Below, one piece after another: positions 10,279 through 20,058 of a stretch of 64,000 nucleotides of DNA; the stretch's first letter is position 1, and each line of letters starts with the position of its first letter. The notes below the pieces were generated by a model. The model made no database searches. It was not told the origin of the DNA and saw only the letters and a list, made by a program, of their open reading frames with translations. A program made the translations under genes and the position numbers. The stretch covers positions 620,001 to 684,000 of the forward strand of contig OZ037874.1 of NCBI GenBank assembly GCA_964035575.1, written 5' to 3'. Source of the stretch: Rhynchopus sp. YZ270_cl-10 (Eukaryota > Euglenozoa > Diplonemea > Diplonemida > Diplonemidae).

Positions 10279-10596
10279 CACGACGCGGTCCAGAGGCAAC
10301 TGACAAGTAAAATCACTTGTAATAAAAGTGACAAGTGAAATGACATGTAAATCACTTGTCATGACAAGTGAATCCTTAGGGTCCCTGTTAACCCTGGATA
10401 TTTTTTTATTGTTTTTTTTTGAGTTTATTTTGAGTGGGGAGTGGGTTGTGCAAGCAAAGTAAGGCAATGGGGTGGGGATTTCCCACCACCCACTCAAATA
10501 AATCACTTGTCATGACAAGTGACCACTTGTCATAAATTTCACTTGTCATTTCACTTGTCACCATGACAAGTGAAATTGGTCCTGGACCGCGTCGTG
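10279..10596. mobile_element. Miniature inverted-repeat element, CACGAC family, copy 1
   Basis: 318 bp bounded by CACGACGCGGTCCAG and its exact reverse complement CTGGACCGCGTCGTG. Inside are repeated palindromic blocks such as CACTTGTCATGACAAGTG and ACAAGTGAAAT. There is no coding capacity. The element at 32921-33083 shares the CACGAC tips and an analogous internal lattice of ACATGT blocks. Probably a non-autonomous DNA transposon. Confidence 0.75.
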
Positions 10597-10602
10597 TGTG
10601 GT

Positions 10603-11588
10603 TCAGCGGGGAGGGGGCGGGGTTGAAAAAGGAGTTAATGCTGGGCTGCCTGGGTGTCCCGTGGCATGACTTGCAACATTCAGGCAGCGTGATGTTGCAG
10701 CTCGGAGTCGGTGTGGATCGCAGAAGTCCATCACGAGGTCGCCCTCGCGGTGGTGCCCCATACAGCACGTTTCCGCTGGTGTGCGCCTTCCTGCACGGCT
10801 CGCATCTTGCCTTGTTGTGGGTGCGGCATGCAAGGATCTTGCCGATCTTCTTGGCATGAGCGAGCAGCAGGTAGGGGGGCGCGCTCCCTGCATGCTTTCA
10901 TTGTCCAGCACTCTGTCCCGATGTGCCATAGGTTCGGACTTCCACGCCACCGGGTAGTGTGCCTGTGGGCTGAAGTGCGCTGCCAAAGCCAGCCGCGACT
11001 CGTAGAGGATGGAGTGCGGCTGGGTGCTGGTTGGCACAAGGTTCGCATGCGACTGCAGTTCGCGTAGGACCGCTTCGGCCCTTGGGCTCAGGACGACTCG
11101 CTTGTTCATGCCCGCCACCACTGTGCCACCCAAAGCTGCGAGGCTTGTCACTCCTCTGTCGTGGTGTAAAATGTCCCAACATCGCCTTCAGGGAGAAAAC
11201 CTTCGCAAGAGCGCTTTGATGAAAAGCTGAGAACTCCGCTCTGGCCGCGTTGAAGGGGGCGCTATTCTCGCTTTCGACGATGTCCATTACCCTGTTGCTG
11301 AGCGTGTAGCACATGCTCTTTTGGGCTCGAACCTGGGGCGTATGTTGTTCAGCAGACTGTCGGCTCTCAGGTCGAGAGGGCAGGGCGTCTTTGCATTGCG
11401 CAGTGCCCCATAGCTGGTTGCACACCACACTTGTGAGTCAAGCCTCGGATGAGGACCGGTCCGACCTCGGTGGGCGGGTGGTCGGCAATGAGCTTGAGAC
11501 CGTTGCAAATACCTTCGTATTCAGCAATCATGTTGGTCCGTGCCAGGGAGAGGGATGACTGGTTCAGCAAGGTTGACGCTGTCCCCAT
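10603..11588 (-). mobile_element. Reverse-transcribing element fossil, RNase H-like part
   Basis: Minus-strand frames carry TNMIAEYEGICNGLKLIADH (about 11480-11550), which matches the AEYxAxxxGLxLA core of retroelement RNase H, followed by further RNase H-like and basic C-terminal sequence. Only this part is recognisable; I see no reverse transcriptase or integrase beside it. LTR, LINE or DIRS origin cannot be settled. It is clearly broken, with several interruptions, and old. It lies between inverted repeats 9455-9700 and 11930-12290. Confidence 0.5.
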
Positions 11589-11639
11589 AGACTACCGCAC
11601 CTGCGCTGCGTGTGGGTGTGTGTGGCGCACTGCTCTTTA

Positions 11640-11930
11640 GTAAAGACACACTAAGGTGTTTTAGAATTTTGTGCGTTGGTTAGGAAAAAGTCTGAAAGTG
11701 CAACAGGTGCCCAAGTGAAAAATTCTTGATGGAATTTTGGGCCAAACTCGGACATAGTAACCCTGTTCTTCAAATTGCACCAAAATTGTTAGACCAAAAT
11801 CCAACAATCCATAGGGTTGTCGAAAATTCCCACCCATTTTTTTGGTGGGATTTTTGAACTTTGCCCAAAAATTGCGAAAAAAAACATTTCCGCTCGCTTC
11901 GCTCGCAGAGGTACGTTGTAAAAATTTCTT
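11640..11930. other. Spacer, no gene seen
   Basis: A/T-rich. Contains TTTCCGCTCGCTTCGCTCGC near 11887, a short palindromic motif related to GAGCGAAGCGAG at 16985. Confidence 0.5.
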
Positions 11931-12290
11931 TTGTTTTTGGCCATTTGCCTTGTAAGATTTTAATACTGGTGGTATGCAGAAAAGCCGGTTCATACAGGCA
12001 CCAGACAGTTTCGCTGTATTGCTGTTCGCGGCGTGCGATAGCGAGCCCGCGAACAGCGTGTGGGCAGTGAAGTGCCCAGTATGCACGCTCCATTTACAAC
12101 CACAAGAGTGTGCCTTTGTACACCCTCTTCAGGTACAGTAGGACAAATAATATCGGCGACCAAAAAAAAATTGCCAATTACAAGAAAACCCCCAAAATCC
12201 GCCAATATTACTTGGTCGCCAAGTTTCTTGTCCTACTGTAAAAGGCATCTAAGATGAGTAAAAACACTACTGCTCTGCCTCATTCTGCTT
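11930..12290 (-). repeat. Inverted repeat D, right arm, with a nested element
   Basis: Reverse-complement relative of 9455-9700, clearest at TTTGCCTTGTAAGATTTT, GAACAGCGTGTGGGCAGTGA, AAGAGTGTGCCTTTGTACAC and CTCTGCCTCATTCTGC. The 103-bp TA-flanked element 12136-12238 interrupts it and is therefore younger. Confidence 0.6.
12136..12238. mobile_element. Tc1/mariner-type miniature element
   Basis: 103 bp flanked by TA on both sides. The ends are CAGTAGGACAA and TTGTCCTACTG, an exact inverted repeat, with a second inverted block GGCGACCA/TGGTCGCC inside. TA target duplication plus a CAGT tip is the Tc1/mariner hallmark. Non-coding, hence non-autonomous. Confidence 0.8.
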
Positions 12291-12600
12291 GTTGGTTTTT
12301 TTTTAGACTGTCACCCACAATTTCCGCTCGCTGCGCCCCGGAGGCACACCTTACAAAAATTTTCCGCTCGCTTATGTGGACTTTTACGTGAGATTAGTAG
12401 GCGCTAAAATTTTTTTTTAGCCTTTTCCCCAGGCATACACGATGTGAGCTGCATTCTCGCACTATTTTTGGTCTGGCGAAAAATTCTCGCCCATTCTCAC
12501 ACGATTCGCCGTGGTCACGTACGTGGCAAATGCACACCCACTGCCAGGCCTTCCCGTCCACCAAAACCCTCTCTCCGTGATGCGAGAACGCATCGAGTGT

Positions 12601-12773
12601 ATACCCTAGGCATACCTAGAAAGCGAATATGATATTAGGCCTATATTCGGATCCAAAATTCGGATCCAAAATTCTTGGGCCATATTCGGCCTATATTCGG
12701 ATCCGAATATCGTATTCGGATCCGAATATAGGCCGAATATCATATTCGCTTTCTAGGTATGCCTAGGGGGTAT
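12601..12773. mobile_element. Palindromic miniature element
   Basis: 173-bp imperfect palindrome: ATACCCTAGGCATACCTAG at the left and its near complement CTAGGTATGCCTAGGGGGTAT at the right, with GAATATGATATT and ATTCGGATCC blocks mirrored towards the centre. No coding capacity; it would extrude as a long hairpin. Confidence 0.75.
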
Positions 12774-12836
12774 CAAAAGCTGTCACAAAAACCGTGTTTG
12801 TGACACTTTCTAGGTGGGTATTGATACCCCCCTACC

Positions 12837-12945
12837 CATAATGGCAGTATTGTGAGGGAGCCCATTGGAATACACAAAATACATCCCAATGCATCACAAA
12901 TCACGTGCATTGTGATGTATTTTGATGCCAAAAATACATCAAAAT
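12837..12945. mobile_element. Degraded copy of the CCCATTGGAATA palindrome family
   Basis: The left half (TAATGGCAGTATTGTGAGGG then AGCCCATTGGAATACAC) and core AAAATACATC match the intact palindrome at 23313-23443; the right terminal arm is missing. Confidence 0.65.
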
Positions 12946-13058
12946 ACTTTACGTTGGGTGGAGGACAAAGCAGTCTGACCCAACACCACACCACAAACGA
13001 AATACAATTCTTCAACAATACAACACATGGGAAAAGGTCGCTTTTGAGCAAAGCGTCA

Positions 13059-13944
13059 TCACCATCTTCCACCACCCTCTCTCTCTCTCTCTCTCTCTCT
13101 GGACGGAGCGTTCTTGTCCACAGCCCCTCTCCAACGTAGATTCCTGTTCTGCTTACGTACTGCAGGAGCACTCCTGCTGCTTTGGAGTCGACTCCGGTGG
13201 CCTTGTTGGGTGCCCTGTATCGCCATTATCATATCATTGCGCTGTCCTTCAGCGCTCGCAGCCACTGTCTCTGCTCTGCTTGCGTAGCCGTCCTTTCTTG
13301 ATGTTTGAAGCGTCTGGCGTTCGAGGAGTGCCTCTATCTCCTTGCCCCCACCTGCACGAGTGAGCTTCAGGGTAGAGCCTTTTTTGCGAAAAGCAGCGCC
13401 CACTACGAACCCGACGAAAGGTTAGGTTTGAAATCGTCCTCCGCACCCTGACCGGACACACGGCCTCAGGAGTCAGTATCATGCACAGACACACCCACGG
13501 GAGATCGGAATACTGCTTCACCCGCGTCTCGGTTTTCTAATATGCTGAAGACTGGGGAGTCTGTGGCTGGTCACCCCCCCGCATTCACCTGATGCTCTGA
13601 AGAGCTTGGTGGTCGCATCGATGTTGCAGTTTGGTGACGTGCCGTATCCAGTTGTCTAGGTACTTGAGGTCGTTTGGTGCTTGCTTCTTCTCCTCGTGCT
13701 CACCCAAGAAGTCGTTCATCAGACGACCCAAGGTGTCACGTTGCAGAAGGCACGTCATTATTGTTACACCAGTCCTTGGTGGTGAAGTAGCTCGCGCTCC
13801 CTCCGTCCCTGCACACACAAGCTCTGGGATTCCTGTCAAGTCGAGTTTCTCATATTCACCCAGTAACTCCTTCTTTGTACCTACTGGCGGGTGTATTGTG
13901 TGATGTGTTTTGATGGTCCTCATCAAAATACAAGAATACATCAA
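13059..13944 (-). mobile_element. Possible tyrosine-recombinase element fossil
   Basis: Minus-strand frames include PEAVCPVRVRRTISNL (about 13420-13460), like the CPVRAL helix of Crypton or DIRS tyrosine recombinases, then LKLTRAGGGK and ASRAETVAA with MIMAIQG, reminiscent of the HxLR and G-x-W catalytic segments. The upstream frame (13585-13944) may be the N-terminal part but matches nothing I know. It is broken and old. The assignment rests on short motifs, and a non-coding explanation remains possible. Confidence 0.35.
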
Positions 13945-14190
13945 AATACATCAAAATACATCAAAATACATCAAAATACATCAAAATACATCAAAATACA
14001 TCAAAATACATCAAAATACATCAAAATACATCAAAATACATCAAAATACATCAAAATACATCAAAATACATCAAAATACATCAAAATACATCAAAATACA
14101 TCAAAATACATCAAAATACATCAAAATACATCAAAATACATCAAAATACATCAAAATACATCAAAATACATCAAAATACAAAAATACACC
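13921..14190 (+). repeat. 10-bp satellite (TCAAAATACA)n
   Basis: 24 perfect copies at 13941-14180 with imperfect copies at both edges. The unit equals the core of the palindromic elements at 23313 and 12837 (AAAATACATCAAAAATACATC). Open frames reading IHQNTSKYIK through it are artefacts. Confidence 0.95.
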
Positions 14191-14493
14191 ACAATACAAC
14201 TGCCCACCTACACCCCTCCAGGCAGGCATGAGAATAAGGTTTGGGGGTGCGGGTCCGGGGTGCGGGCTATTATCACGAGAGGGTGGGGTGGGGGGCAGGG
14301 GATCACTAAGTTGACTCTAATCTATATCAAAATTCACAAATGGGGCTTTCTCCTGTCTCCCACCACGGTCTACAAGGGGGTGAATCAGTCTTCTTCCCCT
14401 TCGGTGGACCGGTAGATAGAGGGGCAAACCTCTGGGTACACTTGGATCATGGGGCCGGGCATGGTGCCGGGCAGGGTTCAAAATGAAAGTACC

Positions 14494-14570
14494 CAAGAAT
14501 ACCGGCGTTTTGCATTTTCGGAATCCGTGCGGCCAGTGGTGGGGTCACTTTGCCAAAATGGACGACTTCT
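14494..14570 (+). repeat. Dispersed repeat B, copy 1
   Basis: GCATTTTCGGAATCCGTGCG followed by GCCAGTGGTGGGGTCA. The closest copy is inverted at 57280-57360. Others lie at 41232-41300 and 41450-41520, with a fragment at 34648-34700. Non-coding. Confidence 0.75.
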
Positions 14571-14861
14571 TAGAGGGTGAAGGGATCAAGGGTAAGGGGG
14601 TTCCGTGGGGCCGGGTCCAGGGTCCGGGGCTTATTCTCATGCCTGCCCCCCTCCCCCCATATTCGACCATCAACCCACGACTTCCCACCCCAAAAGTTAG
14701 CGTCAGGCCTGGTAACTGCCCACCTACCTTCAGCATACACACGCACCTCTCCTCCTCCCCTCTCCCCCCTCCAGAGCATACACTACAGTACGGGTTGAGT
14801 TCTTCTACCCTACCTCCTCCTCCTCCTCTTCTTCTCCTCCTCCCCATACCCCACCTTAACA

Positions 14862-15677
14862 ATGCAGCACCGATGTCCCAACTTCCTGCGTGGAAAGGCG
14901 CTGCTGTTGGTACGACATGGCCAGGCATGCCACAATGTGTTTTTGGACATGGCGTGGCGGAGTCATGGTGAGGAACGTGTCACGTTGCGTGCACATGGGT
15001 ACAACCTGGTGGACCCGTTGCTGACAGCGGAGGGCACCCGCCAGGCGGAACAGCTCCGTGCTGCGCTGTCCACTGTTCATATCGACTACGTCGTATGCTC
15101 GCCACTACGCCGTGCATTGGTCACCGCTGACCTAGGCTTTCCAAACGTAGGAAACCGTATTGTCCAACCGACCATCAGGGAGCGTTGTGGCGGCAGGGGT
15201 CGGCTGTGCGACACAGGTAGAGGGAAGGATGCGAGCATTGATGTGGTGTCTTCTGAGGCGTGGGATTTCAGTCATCTGGATGAGTCGTACGGAAGCTGTG
15301 CGAGTCTGAATGTGACGAAGGCGGACGTCAGGGAGGGGCGGGTGGATGAGTCGCGTGAGAGCACGCATTCCATGCGGAGAAGGGTTGCGGAGTTTACGGA
15401 GTATATCGGGTCCCTGCCGACGGGGTCAACGATTGCAGCAGTGGGGCACGGAGACTTCTGGCAGGAGGTGACCACACAGCTCTACGCACAGCCCACACGT
15501 CTCGGAAACTGCGGGTTCGTCTTGTGTGACGAAAACGGCATCCGCGACGTTCACCCAGGATTCGGTCCCTGCTCCCTCAGCCAACCCGCTGAGTCGTCAA
15601 AGCTCAGCGGATCTCTCCTCGCTGCACCTACCCTTAAACCAGTGGCAGACCAAATATCCCAGGTCTCTTCCTGTTAG
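14862..15677 (+). CDS. Histidine phosphatase (phosphoglycerate mutase-like) family protein
   Basis: 271 residues, single exon. LLVRHGQACHN at residues 15-25 gives the RHG motif with catalytic His19. SPLRRA supplies the second Arg (Arg83), IRERCGG the acidic residue region, and AVGHGDFW the second catalytic His (His196). These are the expected residues of histidine phosphatase clade 1. Between Arg83 and His196 is an insertion relative to bacterial SixA-type proteins, with WDFSHLDESYG as in eukaryotic small phosphatases of unknown substrate. No signal peptide or membrane segment, so probably cytosolic. The start is the first ATG after a strong C/T tract (14770-14855); acceptor-like CCCTCCAG ends at 14774. 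The last 45 residues are Ser/Pro-rich and probably disordered. The substrate cannot be predicted. Confidence 0.88.
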   Translation: MQHRCPNFLRGKALLLVRHGQACHNVFLDMAWRSHGEERVTLRAHGYNLVDPLLTAEGTRQAEQLRAALSTVHIDYVVCSPLRRALVTADLGFPNVGNRIVQPTIRERCGGRGRLCDTGRGKDASIDVVSSEAWDFSHLDESYGSCASLNVTKADVREGRVDESRESTHSMRRRVAEFTEYIGSLPTGSTIAAVGHGDFWQEVTTQLYAQPTRLGNCGFVLCDENGIRDVHPGFGPCSLSQPAESSKLSGSLLAAPTLKPVADQISQVSSC

Positions 15678-15894
15678 TTAAACACGGATTGTGGTGGAGA
15701 ACCGTGGTGAAATTTGGCGTAAAAAAGGAAGTGTTTTATATGGTGTGAGAATGGCTGATACCGCTCTTCGAAGGGGTGTGTTGAAGAGTGTGTCAGTTTA
15801 AAAAATAGCTTTTTTAAAAAGGGTCTCATTTTGTTGCTATTCTCATCGTAAAGAGCCTCAGGGAGGTGTCCTTGGTGGTGTATGTGCTTCCCTC

Positions 15895-16130
15895 TTTTGT
15901 CTAATAGACGAATAATAGGCGTTTTGATAGCCGTACTGTTCTTGCTGGCCACCTAGGTGTAGTGTTGGCTCATTAGGGATCGGGTGGGGACCTCCACAGT
16001 GTGACCTCCTTCATTTCCCAGGGTTCATCCTGGGAACCTTTTTTTTTTACCCTTAGGCCAAGACCTTGATAGGGTTTCTGGAGGAAGTGCCACGAAAGGA
16101 CCCCCCATATTGCAGTTTTAGGTCCAGCTC
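15895..16130 (+). repeat. Dispersed repeat C, copy 1
   Basis: Shares with 31845-32050 the blocks CACCTAGGTGTAGTGTT, AGGCCAAGACCTTGA, GAGGAAGTGCCAC and the order between them; overall diverged. Non-coding in both places. Confidence 0.7.
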
Positions 16131-16733
16131 ACGACCTGGTGACAAGAGTAGGGCATTTTTAGAATTTTTTTGTGGATTTTTTGTTTTTGCCAGTTTTTGT
16201 TTTTGTTGAAGAGAGCTGGCTTTTATTTTTTTTGACGTGTGGAATAAAGGGGAGTTGGTGTGCTGTTGCAAGGTGACGAGACGTGAGGTGTTTTGGATCA
16301 TCGTTCCAATTGTTCTTTGGTTTGTTTGTTTTGTGGGTAAAAATGTGTGTGCAGGGTGAAGCACATTCATTTTTTTTTCAAAATTTTATTAGTTTTGTTT
16401 TGTGTTTATTTTACATTTTTCTCTCTTTTTTTTCGAGAGAGAGACAAGCTTTTCTCCAGGAAGAGAAGGAAAAAAACGGAAGAAAAAAAAAAAAAAGTCG
16501 TATTTTCTACGTGTGTTGTTTGCTTAATTTTTTTTGTTCTCCTCTCTCTCTCTCCCCCAGCTTGGAGGAGCTTGCTATGCTACTTGCTCACTATTATCCC
16601 TTCTCTTTCTCTAGATGTTTGCAGCAACTTGCAGCTCTGGAAAGGAGGGGGAAAGACAGTGGGCAATAGGGGGAAGAATTCCCAAGAATGCGTATGTGTT
16701 TTTTGTGAAGGGGGAAAAATGACATTTTTTTTC
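16131..16733. other. Spacer, no gene seen
   Basis: T- and A-run-rich stretch; the short frames encode Phe/Lys runs only. A long C/T tract ending CCCAG at 16560 is not followed by a convincing ORF. Confidence 0.5.
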
Positions 16734-17668
16734 ATCAGTCCTATTCGTGGTCATTTACCCCCCCCCCCCTAAATTTACCCCCCCCCCTTATTTTACCCCC
16801 TTTTTCAGAAAAAAACGGTTCAGGCCAAAATAACATGGTAATTTACCCCCCCCCCTTATAATACCCTGTTGTGGCTGGTACTTTACCCCCCTGGGGGGGT
16901 AAAGTACCAGCCACCAGGTAATTTTTGGGTAATTATCGCCGCAACACGCCAGGTGGTGTTTTGTCACGAGTGACCTAAACCCACGAGCGAAGCGAGGGGG
17001 TTCAGGGAACGAGTGGCAAAACACCACCTGGCGTGTAATTATGGGGTAATAGTTTCACTTAGTGCAGCGCATACCTGTTTTGTTTTATGGTTTGCTGGGA
17101 GGGGCTGATGTGTTCAGCGGGTCGTACATCCGGAGACTGTAGGACTCGTCTGATTTGAAGCTGGAGACAAGCTCGAAATGAGGAAAGGGGTAAAGTGCAA
17201 ATAATCTTTCACCCTGTTTTACATCACGTGTGCAGGTAGATGGGTGCAGGTGGGTACGTTTGTGCTGCGTGGGCGATACGTTTGGGACACCTCACGGAAT
17301 CTGAGGCAACACCGTGATCCCTGACCAGTCATGGTTCAGGCACGGGCAGAAAGATGATGTGGATGATGTGGATCCATGATGCATGACTGCTTGCGATGTC
17401 GCAAGGAAGTGAGGAATTTTTTTCAGATGACACATTTGTCATGAGAGCATGTGTCGTCACACTGTGTTGTGCAAAATTTTACCCCACCGTGTATGAAAAA
17501 GTCCCCCCTTCCCACCCAAAAACATGACCTAACCCATAACATGGTAATTTACCCCCCCCCCCCTTACCCCCTCATTTACCCCCCCCCCTTATTTTACCCC
17601 CTTATTTCCAAAATTTCCGGTTCACCGACCCAAAGGGGGGGGGGTAAATGACCACGAATAGGACTGAT
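16734..17668. mobile_element. 935-bp non-autonomous DNA transposon with terminal inverted repeats
   Basis: Begins ATCAGTCCTATTCGTGGTCA and ends with the exact reverse complement (TGACCACGAATAGGACTGAT); the match continues through TTTACCCCC. C-rich TTTACCCCCCC blocks recur inside, and AACATGGTAATTTACCCCC occurs near both ends. Nested palindromes lie at 16866-16912 and 16944-17036. No protein frame; target-site duplication is not evident. Confidence 0.8.
16944..17036. repeat. Nested inverted repeat
   Basis: ACACGCCAGGTGGTGTTTTG on the left is matched by CAAAACACCACCTGGCGTGT on the right, around a loop containing GAGCGAAGCGAG. A second perfect palindrome, TACTTTACCCCCCTGGG with its mirror, sits just upstream at 16866-16912. 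Confidence 0.85.
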
Positions 17669-17990
17669 AATTTTTTTTTCTTCTGTTCTTTGATTAGTAG
17701 TTTCTTTGCGTTTATTCCAGCATATTCTCGCTCTCTTCCTCTTTCTCTCCTCCCCTCATTTTCTGTTTTTTTTCCCTATTCCTTCTTTCGTCCCCTTCTC
17801 CTGTTCTCCATGTTCCCACCAAAAAAAAAAAAAAAAAAACAGTGGATATTGCACAACTGTGGCAACACTACCGAGGCAACTACACAATTTATCAACAAAA
17901 AAAAAAAAAAACTATAGTGGAGCACACCAGGCTTTGCGCTAATTTTTGGCCCTTGGCCCGGAATTTTTGGATATTTTTGTGGTGCGTTTT
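17669..17990. other. Spacer with A-tailed fragment
   Basis: C/T-rich then A-run-rich. ACTACACAATTTATCAAC plus A14, followed by ACTATAGTGGAGCACAC at 17912, is a truncated copy of the A-tailed repeat seen at 20127 and 21455. No gene. Confidence 0.5.
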
Positions 17991-17994
17991 TTTT

Positions 17995-18980
17995 TTGCAA
18001 ACCGGGGTTTCCTTAAGAAAACCAGAGAATCCCATATTGCACAGTAAGGGTACTTTAGAGTGTTTTTGTATACACATGTGACCCCACCGCGGAGAGCAAT
18101 CGGCTCGCGCAATCAAAAGAAAGCAGAGAAAAGGGAAAAGAAAAAAAGAAAAAAGTTGGGTACCGTGCGCCTGCGGCGCTACCTGTTCCCTACCCTACTT
18201 TATTTCTAAATATGATGTACTTATGTACAGTGTTCATTTTCTTTTGAGTACGACAATGCGCTGCTGAACCGTCTCCACCGTCGCTGCGTGAGAGCGGCAC
18301 CCCCCTCCGAGGCCATAACCGTCCTGGTTTTTGTTCTCACTCTTCTCTGTGGTCACAGAAACCCCATAGTTGCTTCTTCAGTACATTGGTGTTTCCAGTC
18401 AAAACACTACAATTTCACGCCAAGTTGGGGTTTCAGACTGAAAATGACCCCTGTTTACGGTATGGGTTCATATTTTGTGAAAATTTAAGTCACTGAAATT
18501 TTGCCCATTTTTCCGTATATCCCCCACCACAAGCCGGGATTGGCTCGGAAATACCACAAAACGACCTCTTGGGCGGAAAAAAAAAGGAAATTTAGGCACT
18601 TTTTGAGACCGGGGTTTCCTTACTAAAACCAGAGGAATCTCATATTTCATAGTAAGGGTACTTTAGAGTGTTTTTGCACACACATGTGACCCCACCGTGG
18701 AGAGCAATCGGCTCGCGCAATCAAAAGAAAGCAGATAAAAGGGAAAAGAAAAAAAGAAAGAAGTTGGGTACCGTGCGCCTGCGGCGCTGCCTGTTGCCAC
18801 CAGCCAGTCAAAAACACCACAATTTCATCTGAATTTGGGTTTTCAGACTGAAAATGCCCCTTGTTTAGGAGTACGGGTTCATATTTTGTGAAAATTTAAG
18901 TCACCAAAATTTTGTCCATTTTCCCGAATATGCCCCACCACAGCGCGGGATTGGCTCGGAAATACCACAAAACACTGTTT
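17995..18980 (+). repeat. Tandem pair of a roughly 380-570 bp repeat
   Basis: The block 17995-18190 (AAACCGGGGTTTCCTTA through GTACCGTGCGCCTGCGGCGC) recurs at 18605-18795. The block 18395-18565 (CCAGTCAAAACACTACAATT through GGCTCGGAAATACCACAAAA) recurs at 18803-18980. The first copy carries about 200 nt between the blocks that the second lacks. Non-coding. The GTACCGTGCGCCTGCGGCGC part also occurs at 63460. Confidence 0.85.
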
Positions 18981-19069
18981 TTTCACCCCCAGACGTAACC
19001 CTATTTGAGGTGCGTTTTTTTGGGCCCGGAACACGATTTTTCAGATTTTTTTCCAAAAGTTAGCGCGAA

Positions 19070-19225
19070 GCCTGGAGCACACTCTAGGGTGGCTACACTA
19101 ATACAACCATCAGATGTAAGCCACGAAATGGATTGTAGGACTTGGTTGGGTGTCCACCCCTCCGGTACAGGTCATTGTACCAAAGGTACACTGTTCACGA
19201 GAGGGCTTTTGTATTTCGAGTCAAC
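19070..19225 (+). repeat. SINE-like dispersed repeat S, copy 1
   Basis: Order of blocks: TGGAGCACACTCTAGGGTGG, CTACACTAATACAACC, CACGAAATGGATTGTAGGAC, GGTGTCCACCCC, GTACCAAAGGTACACTG, CGAGAGGGCTTTTGTATTTC. The same order is seen at 22950-23090 and, from the second half, at 34945-35065. A further partial copy is at 19555-19605. Confidence 0.7.
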
Positions 19226-19685
19226 TTTATTTTCTTTTTATCATTGCATGAGGTCAACCGAGGATTCTTATAACCCTACTGCATAGCGTACTTCCTTCTT
19301 CTATTTGCTCTCTTTTAAGGATCCTATGAAGAAAAAACCGCTGCTTTCTGATAGTAGTCTACAATCAAAACAATTTTTTTTTTATCATTGCATGAAAGGT
19401 CGACCGAGCTTGCGTTTGAATACGTTTCAACGCCTTTTTCTTTTTATCATACCCCGCATTGCGCTTCCCAACCGTTGTGATGCAAGTCGCAATCGTCAGC
19501 AATGTTTGCTTTTTTATCCGCCCGGATTAGCCCGGGATCGACCCGGGTGCACTGATCATGTACCAAAGATACGCTGTTCATGAGGAGGCTTTTGTATTTC
19601 AAGGCTGTATTAGATGAGGGATATACAGTGTGTGCATTGCTTTCTAAGCAATCCCTTTTTTTTCTCTTCTTCTTTTATATTTTTT

Positions 19686-19799
19686 CCACCTGATTTTTAC
19701 CCCGCGTATAGGCGCGTAAAGGCCCGTATAGCCCCCACCCATTTCCCCCAGCCTTTACGCGCCTTTACGCGCCCATACGCGGGGTAAAAAATCAGGTGG
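19686..19799. mobile_element. Miniature element, CCACCTGATTTTTACC family, copy 1
   Basis: 114 bp. CCACCTGATTTTTACCCCGC on the left is mirrored by GCGGGGTAAAAAATCAGGTG on the right, with GGCGCGTAAAGG blocks mirrored inside. A second copy is at 22382-22486 and a left-end fragment at 22330. Confidence 0.8.
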
Positions 19800-19927
19800 T
19801 TTTTAAAGCAAAGCGTAGCTTCAAAGAGAAAATGGTTTTCCTCCGATACGGGTTGTCAATCACCCCCCCCCTCCAAGGGTAATTGAGCAATCAACGAAAC
19901 AAAACCCTTTTTTTCCCCTTTTACAGA

Positions 19928-20058
19928 GGTACTTTGTAGTCCGCCTGAGTCCACCGGAGTCCGCCCTGAGTTGAGACAGACTATGGCGGACTTTGAAAGT
20001 CCGTCTCAACTCGGGCGGGTCTTGGTGGGATTTTCTTTTGGCGGAGTACAGAGTTACC
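19928..20058. mobile_element. Palindromic miniature element rich in AGTCCGCC
   Basis: 131 bp. GGTACTTTGTAGTCCGCC at the left pairs imperfectly with GGCGGAGTACAGAGTTACC at the right; the centre holds GAGTTGAGACAGAC mirrored by GTCCGTCTCAACTC. A fragment with GGGTCCGCCTAAGAGTCCGC occurs at 25388. Confidence 0.65.

Noticed and set aside
13921-14190. Possible CRISPR array
   Set aside because: Perfect 10-bp tandem units without spacers, in a eukaryotic context.
13891-14415. Frame of 174 residues reading IHQNTSKYIK repeats
   Set aside because: Produced by the 10-bp satellite and non-coding flanks.
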